Shown here: positions 7,277 through 13,798 of the stretch, in pieces
Layout of the letters: each line of letters starts with the position of its first letter
How positions within the stretch are numbered: position 1 is the first letter of the stretch
Assembly (NCBI GenBank): GCA_020430005.1
Contig: JAGQKQ010000013.1
Location: 1-16,929, forward strand
DNA length: 16,929 nt
Origin: Candidatus Omnitrophota bacterium
GTDB lineage: Bacteria > Omnitrophota > Gorgyraeia > Zapsychrales > Zapsychraceae
Direction: 5' to 3'
The notes under the pieces: generated by a model
The model's database searches: none
The model's input: only the letters and a program-made list of their open reading frames with translations
What the model was told of the DNA's origin: nothing
Translations under genes and position numbers: made by a program

Positions 7277-7981
7277 ATGCGAAAGACATTTATTCTCACC
7301 ACAGCACAGGTTTTGTTTACTTTATTGATGTACGCGGCCGGGGTGGTTGTCCTCGGCTTAACACTGTTCCCGTCGCTTTATATTATTATTGATTACTGGC
7401 AAGGCTCGGCAGACGTTGTGTTATCACTCCGCGTGCTGGGTCTGGCCTTCCGGTTGGCCTTTGGATATTTTCTTTTCGGCATCCTCTTAATCTTTACCTC
7501 AAGCCTGACAAGAATTATTTTGATGTTAAATGTCAAAGAAGGGGTTTATTCTATTGGTTCATTGACCATGCTGAAGTGGATGATGTCCAGCGCTCTTACC
7601 ATCGCCGTCCGCGCATTTTTTATGGACTTTATGCTGCTCACCCCGTTTAGCGCGCTCTTTTATCGTCTGATGGGCGCCAAAATGGGAATGAATGTTCAAA
7701 TTAATTCCACCCGTGTGGGCGATATTCCTTTGTTAGAGATCGGTGACAATTCCGTTATCGGCGGTAATGCCACGGTCATCTGCCACTTATTTGAGAAGAA
7801 GGGGCTTGTAATCAAAAAAGTGAAGGTTGGAAAAAATGTCATTGTCGGCCTTAATTCCATCGTTATGCCCGGGGTGGAGATCGGTGACGGCGCGGTGGTC
7901 GCCGCCGGAGCGACGGTTCCCAAAGATACTAAAATTGAACCCGGCACCGTTTACTACGGGGCTAATCAGAAAAATAAATAA
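7277..7981 (+). CDS. Membrane-anchored left-handed beta-helix (hexapeptide) protein
   Basis: A 234-residue protein with two parts. Residues 5-38 and 51-80 are membrane helices, with a third weaker hydrophobic stretch near 100-125. Residues 138-225 show left-handed beta-helix hexapeptide repeats (for example VIGGNATV, KVGKNVIVGLNSIV, EIGDGAVVAAGATV), as in acyl- or acetyltransferases; His170 is the obvious catalytic candidate. This arrangement resembles the membrane-plus-hexapeptide C-terminal part of some large synthetases, but here it stands alone. The acceptor is unknown. The ATG has no Shine-Dalgarno, and GATAAT lies eight bases before it, so the message may be leaderless. The phosphoesterase starts six bases after its stop. 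Confidence 0.82.
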   Translation: MRKTFILTTAQVLFTLLMYAAGVVVLGLTLFPSLYIIIDYWQGSADVVLSLRVLGLAFRLAFGYFLFGILLIFTSSLTRIILMLNVKEGVYSIGSLTMLKWMMSSALTIAVRAFFMDFMLLTPFSALFYRLMGAKMGMNVQINSTRVGDIPLLEIGDNSVIGGNATVICHLFEKKGLVIKKVKVGKNVIVGLNSIVMPGVEIGDGAVVAAGATVPKDTKIEPGTVYYGANQKNK

Positions 7982-7987
7982 TGCGTT

Positions 7988-8719
7988 ATGCGAGTTTTTG
8001 CTATTGGAGACATTCACGGTGCGTATAAAGCGCTTATTCAATGTCTGGAACGTTCAGGCTTTGATTATCAGAAGGACCGGTTGATTGTCCTCGGTGATGT
8101 GTGTGATGGATATCCGCAGGTAAAAAAGTGTATTAGCGAGCTGTTAAAGATTAAACATTGCGATTACATTATGGGCAATCATGATTTCTGGGCGTTGGAT
8201 TGGGCTACCAAAGGGGATGAGCCGGATTTATGGCTGACACAAGGCGGAAGTGAAACAAAACAGTCTTATGGCGGTAAGGCCATGCCGAAAAAGCATGTCA
8301 ATTTTTTAAAGAACGCGCATTTGTGGATCGAGTGGAATAATAAATTATTTGTCCATGCCGGCATCGATCATCAAAAGAAAATGGACAAACACACGGCCCA
8401 TGAATTGACCTGGGATAGAAAAATGGTCGAAAGCGCCTGGAGAAGGACACGGCGGAAGCAGGACTTTAAGTTTTCAACGTATGATGAAATCTATGTCGGT
8501 CATACAACCACACAACGCTTTGCCCGCAATCAAATTACAAACGATATGACACCGGAACAAATTGATGGGCTTGGCACCACGCCGTTGTTTTTGTGTAACG
8601 TGATACTACTGGATACCGGTGCCGGGTGGTCCGGAAAATTAACGATCATGGATGTTAATACTCACGAATACTGGCAATCCGATTTAACCTCAAAGTTATA
8701 TGGAAACAAAGGAAGGTAA
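7988..8719 (+). CDS. Calcineurin-like metallophosphoesterase (PPP-type)
   Basis: A 243-residue cytoplasmic metallophosphoesterase. The metal-binding motifs occur in order: GDIHG (Asp8, His10), GDVCDG (Asp37), GNHDF (Asn64, His65), a histidine in VHAG (His123) and another in GHTTT (His172). This is the PPP/calcineurin-like pattern seen in bacterial Ser/Thr phosphatases and in phage-type phosphatases. The third motif is GDVCDG rather than the more usual GDxxDR. The substrate could be a phosphoprotein or a small molecule. It begins six bases after the upstream stop with no Shine-Dalgarno; an earlier ATG at 7981 stops after 15 codons. Coupling to the beta-helix gene suggests they act in one pathway, which is inference. 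Confidence 0.93.
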   Translation: MRVFAIGDIHGAYKALIQCLERSGFDYQKDRLIVLGDVCDGYPQVKKCISELLKIKHCDYIMGNHDFWALDWATKGDEPDLWLTQGGSETKQSYGGKAMPKKHVNFLKNAHLWIEWNNKLFVHAGIDHQKKMDKHTAHELTWDRKMVESAWRRTRRKQDFKFSTYDEIYVGHTTTQRFARNQITNDMTPEQIDGLGTTPLFLCNVILLDTGAGWSGKLTIMDVNTHEYWQSDLTSKLYGNKGR

Positions 8720-8762
8720 TTGTAAGTTTTGAAGAAGCAATGATGTTGTTAAAATATATTTT

Positions 8763-9029
8763 ATGAAATTAAAGACTCTAATAATTTATTTTTTGATTTC
8801 CGCCACGGCATTGTATTTTTTGCCTTCCGACCGTTCCGTTGCTGTACAGATAGAACATAATGATTCTTCTGCCCAGGAGAATGATGTTTTTGAAGAAGAT
8901 GATGCTGTAGTTTGGCATAATCCTCTTGTCTTTCCGCAAGAATCGGTTTATTTTTACCACTCTCTTTTGTGTCTTCACCAAAAACCTGTTTTACCCGTCC
9001 CGACATTGCCTCCAAAGTTTCTCGTTTAA
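8763..9029 (+). CDS. Small putative secreted protein
   Basis: An 88-residue open frame with a classic signal peptide: MKLK, a hydrophobic core (TLIIYFLISATALYF) and a likely cleavage after SVA near residue 27. The mature part is acidic first (NDVFEEDD), then rich in aromatic, Leu and Pro residues. I recognise no family. There is no Shine-Dalgarno; TAAAAT at 8750-8755 is seven bases before the ATG, so a leaderless start is possible. A longer frame (8761-9204) lies on the other strand but has no ribosome site or motif. I prefer the + strand because of the signal peptide and gene direction, with modest confidence. Confidence 0.45.
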   Translation: MKLKTLIIYFLISATALYFLPSDRSVAVQIEHNDSSAQENDVFEEDDAVVWHNPLVFPQESVYFYHSLLCLHQKPVLPVPTLPPKFLV

Positions 9030-9103
9030 CAAAACAGTTCAATAAACCACAAACTCGTGTTTTATAACATCGAGGCTGTGCGTTTTTTCGAAAACTTTTT
9101 GTT

Positions 9104-9110
9104 AAGGGAG
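9104..9110 (+). promoter_or_regulatory. Ribosome binding site fixing the start at 9117
   Basis: AAGGGAG lies six bases before the ATG at 9117. The upstream in-frame ATG at 9057 has no such site, so the shorter reading is preferred. Confidence 0.7.
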
Positions 9111-9116
9111 AAGCGT

Positions 9117-9974
9117 ATGCCTTTTTCTCTGTCGTTGTATTTGTATAAACGTTTTCAGGAGAAGCTGCAAAGTGCTTTTGAGAAGAATAATAAAATTCTT
9201 TCATTAACAGACATAAAGCATTTAATCGCGAGTTCCGATAAATTAAAGATGATTAGAATTTTTAGATCAGCAGTGGTTGATCACGAACCTGTGGATGGTG
9301 CTCCGTATCATTTAGTGCCGCCGGTCCCGCCATTGTTTTATCATGACTGCTTTAAGCGGTGTCTTATTGCGAGAGCGGTCGGGGAATTGGCTGGTCGTCT
9401 CGATATGCAACATTCACAGGACGCGGTTGCAATATTAGATGAGTTGCGTGAAACATCATCGGCAGGGTATGTTCAGGTTTTTGCGTGGCATGCTCTGGGG
9501 CAATGGGCTGCGTTAAAGCCAAAGCTTTGGCCGGAGCGCCGCCAGGATATGATTGAGGCCTTTGGAGGTGCCTCGGCAACTTTGCTGGGTGTCTTGCTGT
9601 TTTTGGAAATGGTACATCAAACGCGGCCCGATCAGAATGTTCTGGATGTTATTCATCAAGGACAAAAGAAGATCAATTACAAAGTGCAAAAGGCATTGTT
9701 CGGGTATTTCCTAATAAGAAACAGGTATGATGTGGCGCGATATAAGGAGTCCCACTTTGCTGATAGAAACATGCAGAAATTTCTGCATCAATGTTACAAA
9801 GATCTTAATGTGTCGCACGCTAATATGGAAGAAGGGTTAAGAGAGGTCGGGCTTATTTCGGGTCAGGGTTTATCGAACGGAACGCAGCAGGCGGAAGTGG
9901 CTTATCAAATGGAGAAAATAAGCGGTGATTATTTGTCGGCTATTGGCTTGTACGTGAAAACGTGTTGGCGCTAA
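9117..9974 (+). CDS. Hypothetical helical cytoplasmic protein
   Basis: A 285-residue protein I do not recognise. There is no signal peptide and no clear membrane segment. The composition and spacing suggest mostly alpha-helices, for example AVGELAGRLDMQ, DAVAILDELRET, FAWHALGQWAAL and KVQKALFGYFLIR, with some resemblance to HEAT-like helical packing, but no motif makes that certain. A proline-rich turn (VPPVPPLF) sits near residue 85. Start choice follows the ribosome site at 9104-9110; the frame is open 20 codons further upstream. It stands between the small secreted protein and a promoter-plus-RNA region, and no terminator hairpin follows it. Confidence 0.75.
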   Translation: MPFSLSLYLYKRFQEKLQSAFEKNNKILSLTDIKHLIASSDKLKMIRIFRSAVVDHEPVDGAPYHLVPPVPPLFYHDCFKRCLIARAVGELAGRLDMQHSQDAVAILDELRETSSAGYVQVFAWHALGQWAALKPKLWPERRQDMIEAFGGASATLLGVLLFLEMVHQTRPDQNVLDVIHQGQKKINYKVQKALFGYFLIRNRYDVARYKESHFADRNMQKFLHQCYKDLNVSHANMEEGLREVGLISGQGLSNGTQQAEVAYQMEKISGDYLSAIGLYVKTCWR

Positions 9975-10026
9975 CTGTTTTGTTTTTAGATAGTAATGAA
10001 ATTTTTTCCTTATATGCGTTGTCCTG

Positions 10027-10055
10027 TTGACAACCCTTAGCTCAGTTATTATACT
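10027..10055 (+). promoter_or_regulatory. Strong consensus sigma-70 promoter
   Basis: TTGACA at 10027-10032 and TATACT at 10050-10055 are spaced by exactly 17 bases, a 6/6 and 5/6 match. Predicted transcription start is near 10062. The same two hexamers at the same spacing occur at 16402-16430. Confidence 0.75.
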
Positions 10056-10061
10056 AATCAA

Positions 10062-10173
10062 GGTCATATTATTGTAACAACAAAGGCCGGCAAGGCTGTC
10101 GGCAAGGATTTCAGCAATATGCCTGAATAACCCAAGCTATCCGATGAGGGATGATCGTAGCTTGGGTTTTTTT
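10062..10173 (+). ncRNA. Candidate structured leader RNA or small RNA
   Basis: A consensus promoter and an intrinsic terminator bracket about 112 bases. The transcript would contain a six-pair hairpin (GCCGGC at 10086-10091 with GTCGGC at 10098-10103, one G-U pair), a five-pair hairpin (TTCAG at 10110-10114 with CTGAA at 10123-10127) and the terminator stem. GGCAAGG occurs twice, at 10090 and 10102. A three-codon ORF (ATG CCT GAA, 10119-10130) lies between hairpins. I compared it by eye with common riboswitch consensuses and found no match. It could be an independent small RNA or an attenuating leader for the gene at 10215. No homology evidence is available. Confidence 0.55.
10129..10173 (+). 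terminator. Strong intrinsic terminator
   Basis: A perfect 11-pair stem (AACCCAAGCTA at 10129-10139 with TAGCTTGGGTT at 10158-10168) with an 18-base loop runs into seven T residues at 10167-10173. It ends 41 bases before the ATG at 10215, so it stops the short transcript before the gene unless it is antagonised. Confidence 0.88.
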
Positions 10174-10212
10174 GTGTCAGGCGCGGGTTTGCGTATCGTA
10201 GAGAGGAGATGA
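10144..10212 (+). CDS. Possible short leader ORF running through the terminator
   Basis: ATG at 10144, in the terminator loop, opens a 22-codon frame that passes through the right arm and T-run and stops with TGA at 10210-10212. That TGA overlaps the ATG at 10209 (ATGA), just before the preferred gene start at 10215. There is no Shine-Dalgarno before 10144, so translation is doubtful. It is listed because the second leader (16455-16526) has the same geometry. Confidence 0.15.
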   Translation: MRDDRSLGFFVSGAGLRIVERR

Positions 10213-10214
10213 TA

Positions 10215-11039
10215 ATGGTAGAAGGTGAAATGTTTAATCGTCGTTTAACGGCCGTTACGATTATTTTGTTGGCATTGATTTATATTACGGCCTATGCGGG
10301 AAACAAAAAGGAAACGGCCGGTGTTAGCAGCGAAGAAGAGGTTATGGCGGAAGAAACGGTCCCGATGGATTATGAATTTGTTGAAGAAAAGTCAAAGGCT
10401 CCGGTAGAAGCGGCTGATGTAGAAACAATGACAGAGGACGTGTCGCAGGAAGCCGCGTCCGCCAATTCAAGATTATATAATGCGCTGTTTGAAAGTGAAC
10501 CGGTTTTAGACGGCGGCGCATTGATGGAGGATCCAGATCAGTTTTTGTCCGATGACGGAGCAATGTCGGAAAATCTTACGGAGGAAGATGTGTCGGTTGA
10601 TGAGCCCGGCGAATTACCTATTTGTAAAATCAAAGATATGGGAATTCAGTTTCTTTGCGATCTCAATCAGGAAGTCATTATGGCTGAGGATGGTGTTGAG
10701 CGAGTGGTTATGCAGGAAGATCCGATAATTACAATGGCGTTTAAAAAGCTGGATAAGAAATTTTTATTTTTAAGTCAGTTGAATACGTATTTTTTTAAGC
10801 AAACCGGATTGTACAAAGACGGCTTCCGGTTAGAAAATGTGGAATTTGCCGGGCACGATGCTGTTTTGGTGAAGGCTTTATCCGCGTTTAGCGATAATAC
10901 ACAGCGGCGGGATTATTTTTATATTTATGACGGCGCTACCGTTCAGGTGTCGTTCTTATTTTCCGATGAAGAATGGGGAATGGATGAGCGGGTCAAGCTG
11001 AAAGAAATTATTGAAGGGTTTGAAGAGTATATTCCATAA
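10215..11039 (+). CDS. Membrane-anchored protein with an acidic linker
   Basis: A 274-residue protein I do not recognise. Residues 12-27 (TAVTIILLALIYITAY) form one hydrophobic segment, an anchor or uncleaved signal. Residues 33-135 are low-complexity and strongly acidic, rich in Glu, Asp, Val and Ala (for example SSEEEVMAEE, EDVSVDEPGE). A folded domain follows at about 137-274, starting ICKIKDMGIQFLC with two cysteines and ending in an acidic helix. AGAGGAG at 10202-10208 is six bases from this ATG; an in-frame ATG at 10209 abuts the ribosome site and is less likely. The gene lies after a terminator, so expression may depend on read-through. The cupin gene starts five bases after its stop. 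Confidence 0.78.
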   Translation: MVEGEMFNRRLTAVTIILLALIYITAYAGNKKETAGVSSEEEVMAEETVPMDYEFVEEKSKAPVEAADVETMTEDVSQEAASANSRLYNALFESEPVLDGGALMEDPDQFLSDDGAMSENLTEEDVSVDEPGELPICKIKDMGIQFLCDLNQEVIMAEDGVERVVMQEDPIITMAFKKLDKKFLFLSQLNTYFFKQTGLYKDGFRLENVEFAGHDAVLVKALSAFSDNTQRRDYFYIYDGATVQVSFLFSDEEWGMDERVKLKEIIEGFEEYIP

Positions 11040-11044
11040 GTCGT

Positions 11045-11542
11045 ATGAATGCCGCAGAGTTTAGGATTTCACAACTGCAGTTACAGCCTCATCCCGAAGG
11101 CGGGTATTATAGAGAAGTTTATCGCGCGGCCGACAGGGTGTCTTCCGCTGGTCTGCCAGAGCGGTATAAAGACGAGCGTGCGCTTGGGACATCTATCTAT
11201 TTTCTTTTGAAGGCGGGGGAGGTTAGTAAGTTTCATCGTCTTCAATCCGATGAGATTTGGTATTTTCATGCCGGATCACCGGTAGCCATCCATCTCATTA
11301 GTCCTACCGGAGAATATCAAAAAGAGATAGTGGGGTTGGAGATTGCCGAAGGGCAGTCTCTCCAGGTTATTATTCCTCATGGCCACTGGTTCGCCGCGGA
11401 GGTGGGCTTTAATGGAAGTTACGGGCTGGTCAGTTGTGCGGTTTTTCCCGGATTTGAATTTAATGATTTTGAGCTGGCCGACAGAAATGCTCTCCTTAAG
11501 TTGTTTCCTCACCATCAAGATCTCATCATAAAATTTACCTAA
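11045..11542 (+). CDS. Cupin-5 (DUF985) family protein
   Basis: A 165-residue single-domain cupin. Signatures of DUF985 are HPEGGYYREVY near residues 17-27, SIYFLLKAGEVSKFHRLQSDEIWYFHAG at about 50-77, and IIPHGHWFAAEV at 109-120. His63, Glu69 and His75 lie where the family places its metal or ligand site. The C-terminal FPGFEFNDFELADRNALL is also typical. The biochemical role is not established; some relatives are described as sugar-epimerase-like. It follows the membrane-anchored gene by five bases with no Shine-Dalgarno, consistent with translational coupling. A run of about 150 AT-rich bases follows before the carrier gene. Confidence 0.9.
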   Translation: MNAAEFRISQLQLQPHPEGGYYREVYRAADRVSSAGLPERYKDERALGTSIYFLLKAGEVSKFHRLQSDEIWYFHAGSPVAIHLISPTGEYQKEIVGLEIAEGQSLQVIIPHGHWFAAEVGFNGSYGLVSCAVFPGFEFNDFELADRNALLKLFPHHQDLIIKFT

Positions 11543-11627
11543 AACGGTGTTCCTACGCCCTTCACACGAAAATATATAAATAAGTATATCTTATCAATAT
11601 CATAAAAATAAAAAGCTTAGATTATTT

Positions 11628-11644
11628 TATAATTGTAGTATACT
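11628..11644 (+). promoter_or_regulatory. AT-rich promoter region before the carrier operon
   Basis: The gap 11543-11689 is very AT-rich. It holds a perfect TATAAT at 11628-11633 and TATACT at 11639-11644. No convincing -35 lies 16-18 bases upstream of either, so the operon promoter is only suggested; an activator might supply the missing contact. Confidence 0.35.
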
Positions 11645-11689
11645 CGGAAAAGTGAATGAAGAAAAACCTTTTTAGCAAGCGAGGATACT

Positions 11690-13084
11690 ATGAAGTCTTT
11701 AAAAAATATATTGATGGAAATGCTCCAAAGCCGCAAATGCCAAAAAGCCGCTTTAGCGGTGATGATTTCTCTTTTTATTTACTGGATTTTTCCTGTCTCA
11801 GCCGGAGAAGCGCCGCGGCGTATGGCATTTATTTTTACCTTTGCCGCGCTTTCCTGGGCTATGGAGATTATTCCTTTATATACCACCGGCTTTTTAGTTG
11901 TGCTTTTAGAGATGTTCTTACTTTGCCGTCCCGGGGGCGCGTTAGGAACAAGCGCGGCCGATTATAAGATTTTTATGCTTCCGTTCGGTAGTCCCATTAT
12001 TATGCTGTTTTTGGGAGGGCTTGTAACGGCAACGGCTTTACATAAATATGAACTGGATCACATTATCGCTAACAAGCTGTTGAAGCTGTTCGGATCAAAG
12101 CCCTACACTATTATGTTAGGTTTTATGTTTACGACGGCGTTTTTATCGATGTGGATGTCAAACACGGCCACAACAGCAATGATGATCGCGATGGTTGTTC
12201 CTCTGCTTAAACAAATTGATAATGATGATCCATTTAAAAAGGGAATCGTGTTATCTATTCCTTTCGCGGCCAATATTGGAGGAATCGGAACTCCGGTAGG
12301 AACACCACCAAACGCCATCGCCCTTGGTATTCTTGCCGATCAGGGCGTACATTTAAGTTTTACTTCCTGGATGGTAATGGCCGTTCCTTTGGCACTCGTC
12401 TTATTATTTATTGCCAGCGTGATTCTTTATAAAGTTTTTCCACCACAAAAGGAAGAGGTTGTTCTAAAATTAACAGAGAATCCACGCGTGACCCGCCAGA
12501 GTAAAATGACAGCAATTGTGGCCGTCGTTACGATCCTTTTGTGGTTAACCTCGGCCTTTCATAAAATTCCCTCAGCCATGGTCGCCTTATTAGCTGTAGG
12601 TTTGTTTTTCGGTTTGCATTTACTGGATCATAATGACCTGAAGAAAATTGACTGGCATGTATTGGTATTAATGTGGGGCGGCCTGGCGTTGGGAAAAGGG
12701 CTGGATGTATCCGGATTAACCACCTGGTTAGTCGGGCTGGATGTCTTTAATCAAACCGGTCTGGTGTTGGTTGTAGCCTTCAGCTTTTTGGGATTGGTGT
12801 TAGGAACATTTATGAGCCATACGGCTACTGCGAATTTATTGATCCCGATTGTTCTCGCATTACCGGGAGAAAATAGTGTGTTTTTGGCAATCACCATTTC
12901 GTTGGCCTGTTCGTTCGCCATGGCGCTGCCGATATCAACACCGCCGAACGCGATCGCTTTTGCCACAGACACCATCCATATTCGGGATATGATACGGACC
13001 GGCGCGTTAATCTCTATCATTTCGTTTCTTGCGCTGTTAGCCGGGTTTCAATTTGTCATAACAAAAGTTTTCGGATTGGGGTAA
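11690..13084 (+). CDS. SLC13/DASS family anion (dicarboxylate) transporter
   Basis: A 464-residue inner-membrane protein with about a dozen hydrophobic segments, the usual size for the divalent-anion:sodium symporter family. It carries the two inverted-repeat signatures: SNTATT at 157-162 with GTPPNAIA at 204-211, and FMSHTATANLL at 374-384 with STPPNAIA at 416-423. These loops hold substrate and sodium in this family. The second motif is Ser-His-Thr where most members have Ser-Asn-Thr. GAGGA lies just before the ATG. Family members import succinate, malate, citrate or sulfate; the operon with pckA favours a C4-dicarboxylate, which is inference. A gene for an outer-membrane barrel follows five bases after the stop. 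Confidence 0.93.
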   Translation: MKSLKNILMEMLQSRKCQKAALAVMISLFIYWIFPVSAGEAPRRMAFIFTFAALSWAMEIIPLYTTGFLVVLLEMFLLCRPGGALGTSAADYKIFMLPFGSPIIMLFLGGLVTATALHKYELDHIIANKLLKLFGSKPYTIMLGFMFTTAFLSMWMSNTATTAMMIAMVVPLLKQIDNDDPFKKGIVLSIPFAANIGGIGTPVGTPPNAIALGILADQGVHLSFTSWMVMAVPLALVLLFIASVILYKVFPPQKEEVVLKLTENPRVTRQSKMTAIVAVVTILLWLTSAFHKIPSAMVALLAVGLFFGLHLLDHNDLKKIDWHVLVLMWGGLALGKGLDVSGLTTWLVGLDVFNQTGLVLVVAFSFLGLVLGTFMSHTATANLLIPIVLALPGENSVFLAITISLACSFAMALPISTPPNAIAFATDTIHIRDMIRTGALISIISFLALLAGFQFVITKVFGLG

Positions 13085-13089
13085 GACTT

Positions 13090-13764
13090 ATGAAAAGAAT
13101 TATTGTTTTAATGATGATGTCATGCTTTCTAATAACGCCACCAGCCCAGGCTGAAGATGATTTTCAATACTGGTCCAGGTATTCTTTGAAAATGGTGGAC
13201 ACCAAGAAGGTTGATTGGACCATTTTCGCGGAAGCCAGGTTTTATAACGATACGGATGACCTTGGTCTTTATTACATTAGTCAGCGGTTGTCATACGATC
13301 TTTGGAAACATCTCAGTCTGGGCACAAATTATACCTATTTGAATTACCGTACACAGAGTCGTGACGGAACATTGGCGGAAGATAAGTTTCAGCACCGTTT
13401 GGAGCTGGAGGCCAATCCCAAATTTAAGTGGGGTGAACGGCTGACGTTTAAAAACCGTAACCGTGTGGAGTTCCGATGGATTGAAGATAAAGGGTCTTAC
13501 AATACACGGTTACGCCATCGTTGGACATTGTCTTATGCATTGAAGGATAAAGGGCCTGTGAAGGATGTTTACGCAGAAAGCGAATTTATCTATAACATCG
13601 CCGAACATGCGTATGATGAAAACCGTACAATTCCCATTGGCGCGACTTTCAAGGTTAACGACAAGATGTCGCTAAAAACGTTTTATATGATTCAAAATAA
13701 ACTCGGGGCCACTGATTGGTACGCCAATCAAATTTTCGGGACACAAATTTCGTTACAATTTTAA
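13090..13764 (+). CDS. DUF2490 outer-membrane beta-barrel protein
   Basis: A 224-residue protein with a signal peptide (residues 1-21, cleavage after AQA). The mature part is rich in alternating strands (QYWSRYSLKM, WTIFAEARFYN, YYISQRLSYDL, LSLGTNYTYLNYRT, RLTFKNRNRVEFRW, AESEFIYNI) and ends IFGTQISLQF, with the C-terminal Phe expected of an outer-membrane barrel. This matches DUF2490, whose function is unknown. It lies between the carrier (five bases before) and pckA (34 bases after), so it is probably co-transcribed. A channel that lets the carrier's substrate cross the outer membrane would fit, but that is inference. The start has at best a weak GGGG site. Confidence 0.85.
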   Translation: MKRIIVLMMMSCFLITPPAQAEDDFQYWSRYSLKMVDTKKVDWTIFAEARFYNDTDDLGLYYISQRLSYDLWKHLSLGTNYTYLNYRTQSRDGTLAEDKFQHRLELEANPKFKWGERLTFKNRNRVEFRWIEDKGSYNTRLRHRWTLSYALKDKGPVKDVYAESEFIYNIAEHAYDENRTIPIGATFKVNDKMSLKTFYMIQNKLGATDWYANQIFGTQISLQF

Positions 13765-13798
13765 TTCTATTCTGTCGGAAAGTATAGAGGAGGACATG

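Noticed and set aside
9057..9116. Upstream ATG for the helical protein
   Set aside because: No Shine-Dalgarno, whereas AAGGGAG is well placed before 9117.
8761..9204. 147-residue open frame on the - strand
   Set aside because: It has no ribosome site or motif, is basic and low in hydrophobic order, and overlaps both + strand genes in the all-plus region.
10062..10173. Known riboswitch or SRP RNA in the 10 kb leader
   Set aside because: The c-di-GMP, preQ1, glycine, fluoride, TPP and SRP consensus cores were compared by eye and none fits; a covariance search is needed to be sure.
11656..11967. 103-residue frame overlapping the carrier start
   Set aside because: It is a frame shadow of the SLC13 gene with no ribosome site or recognisable protein features.
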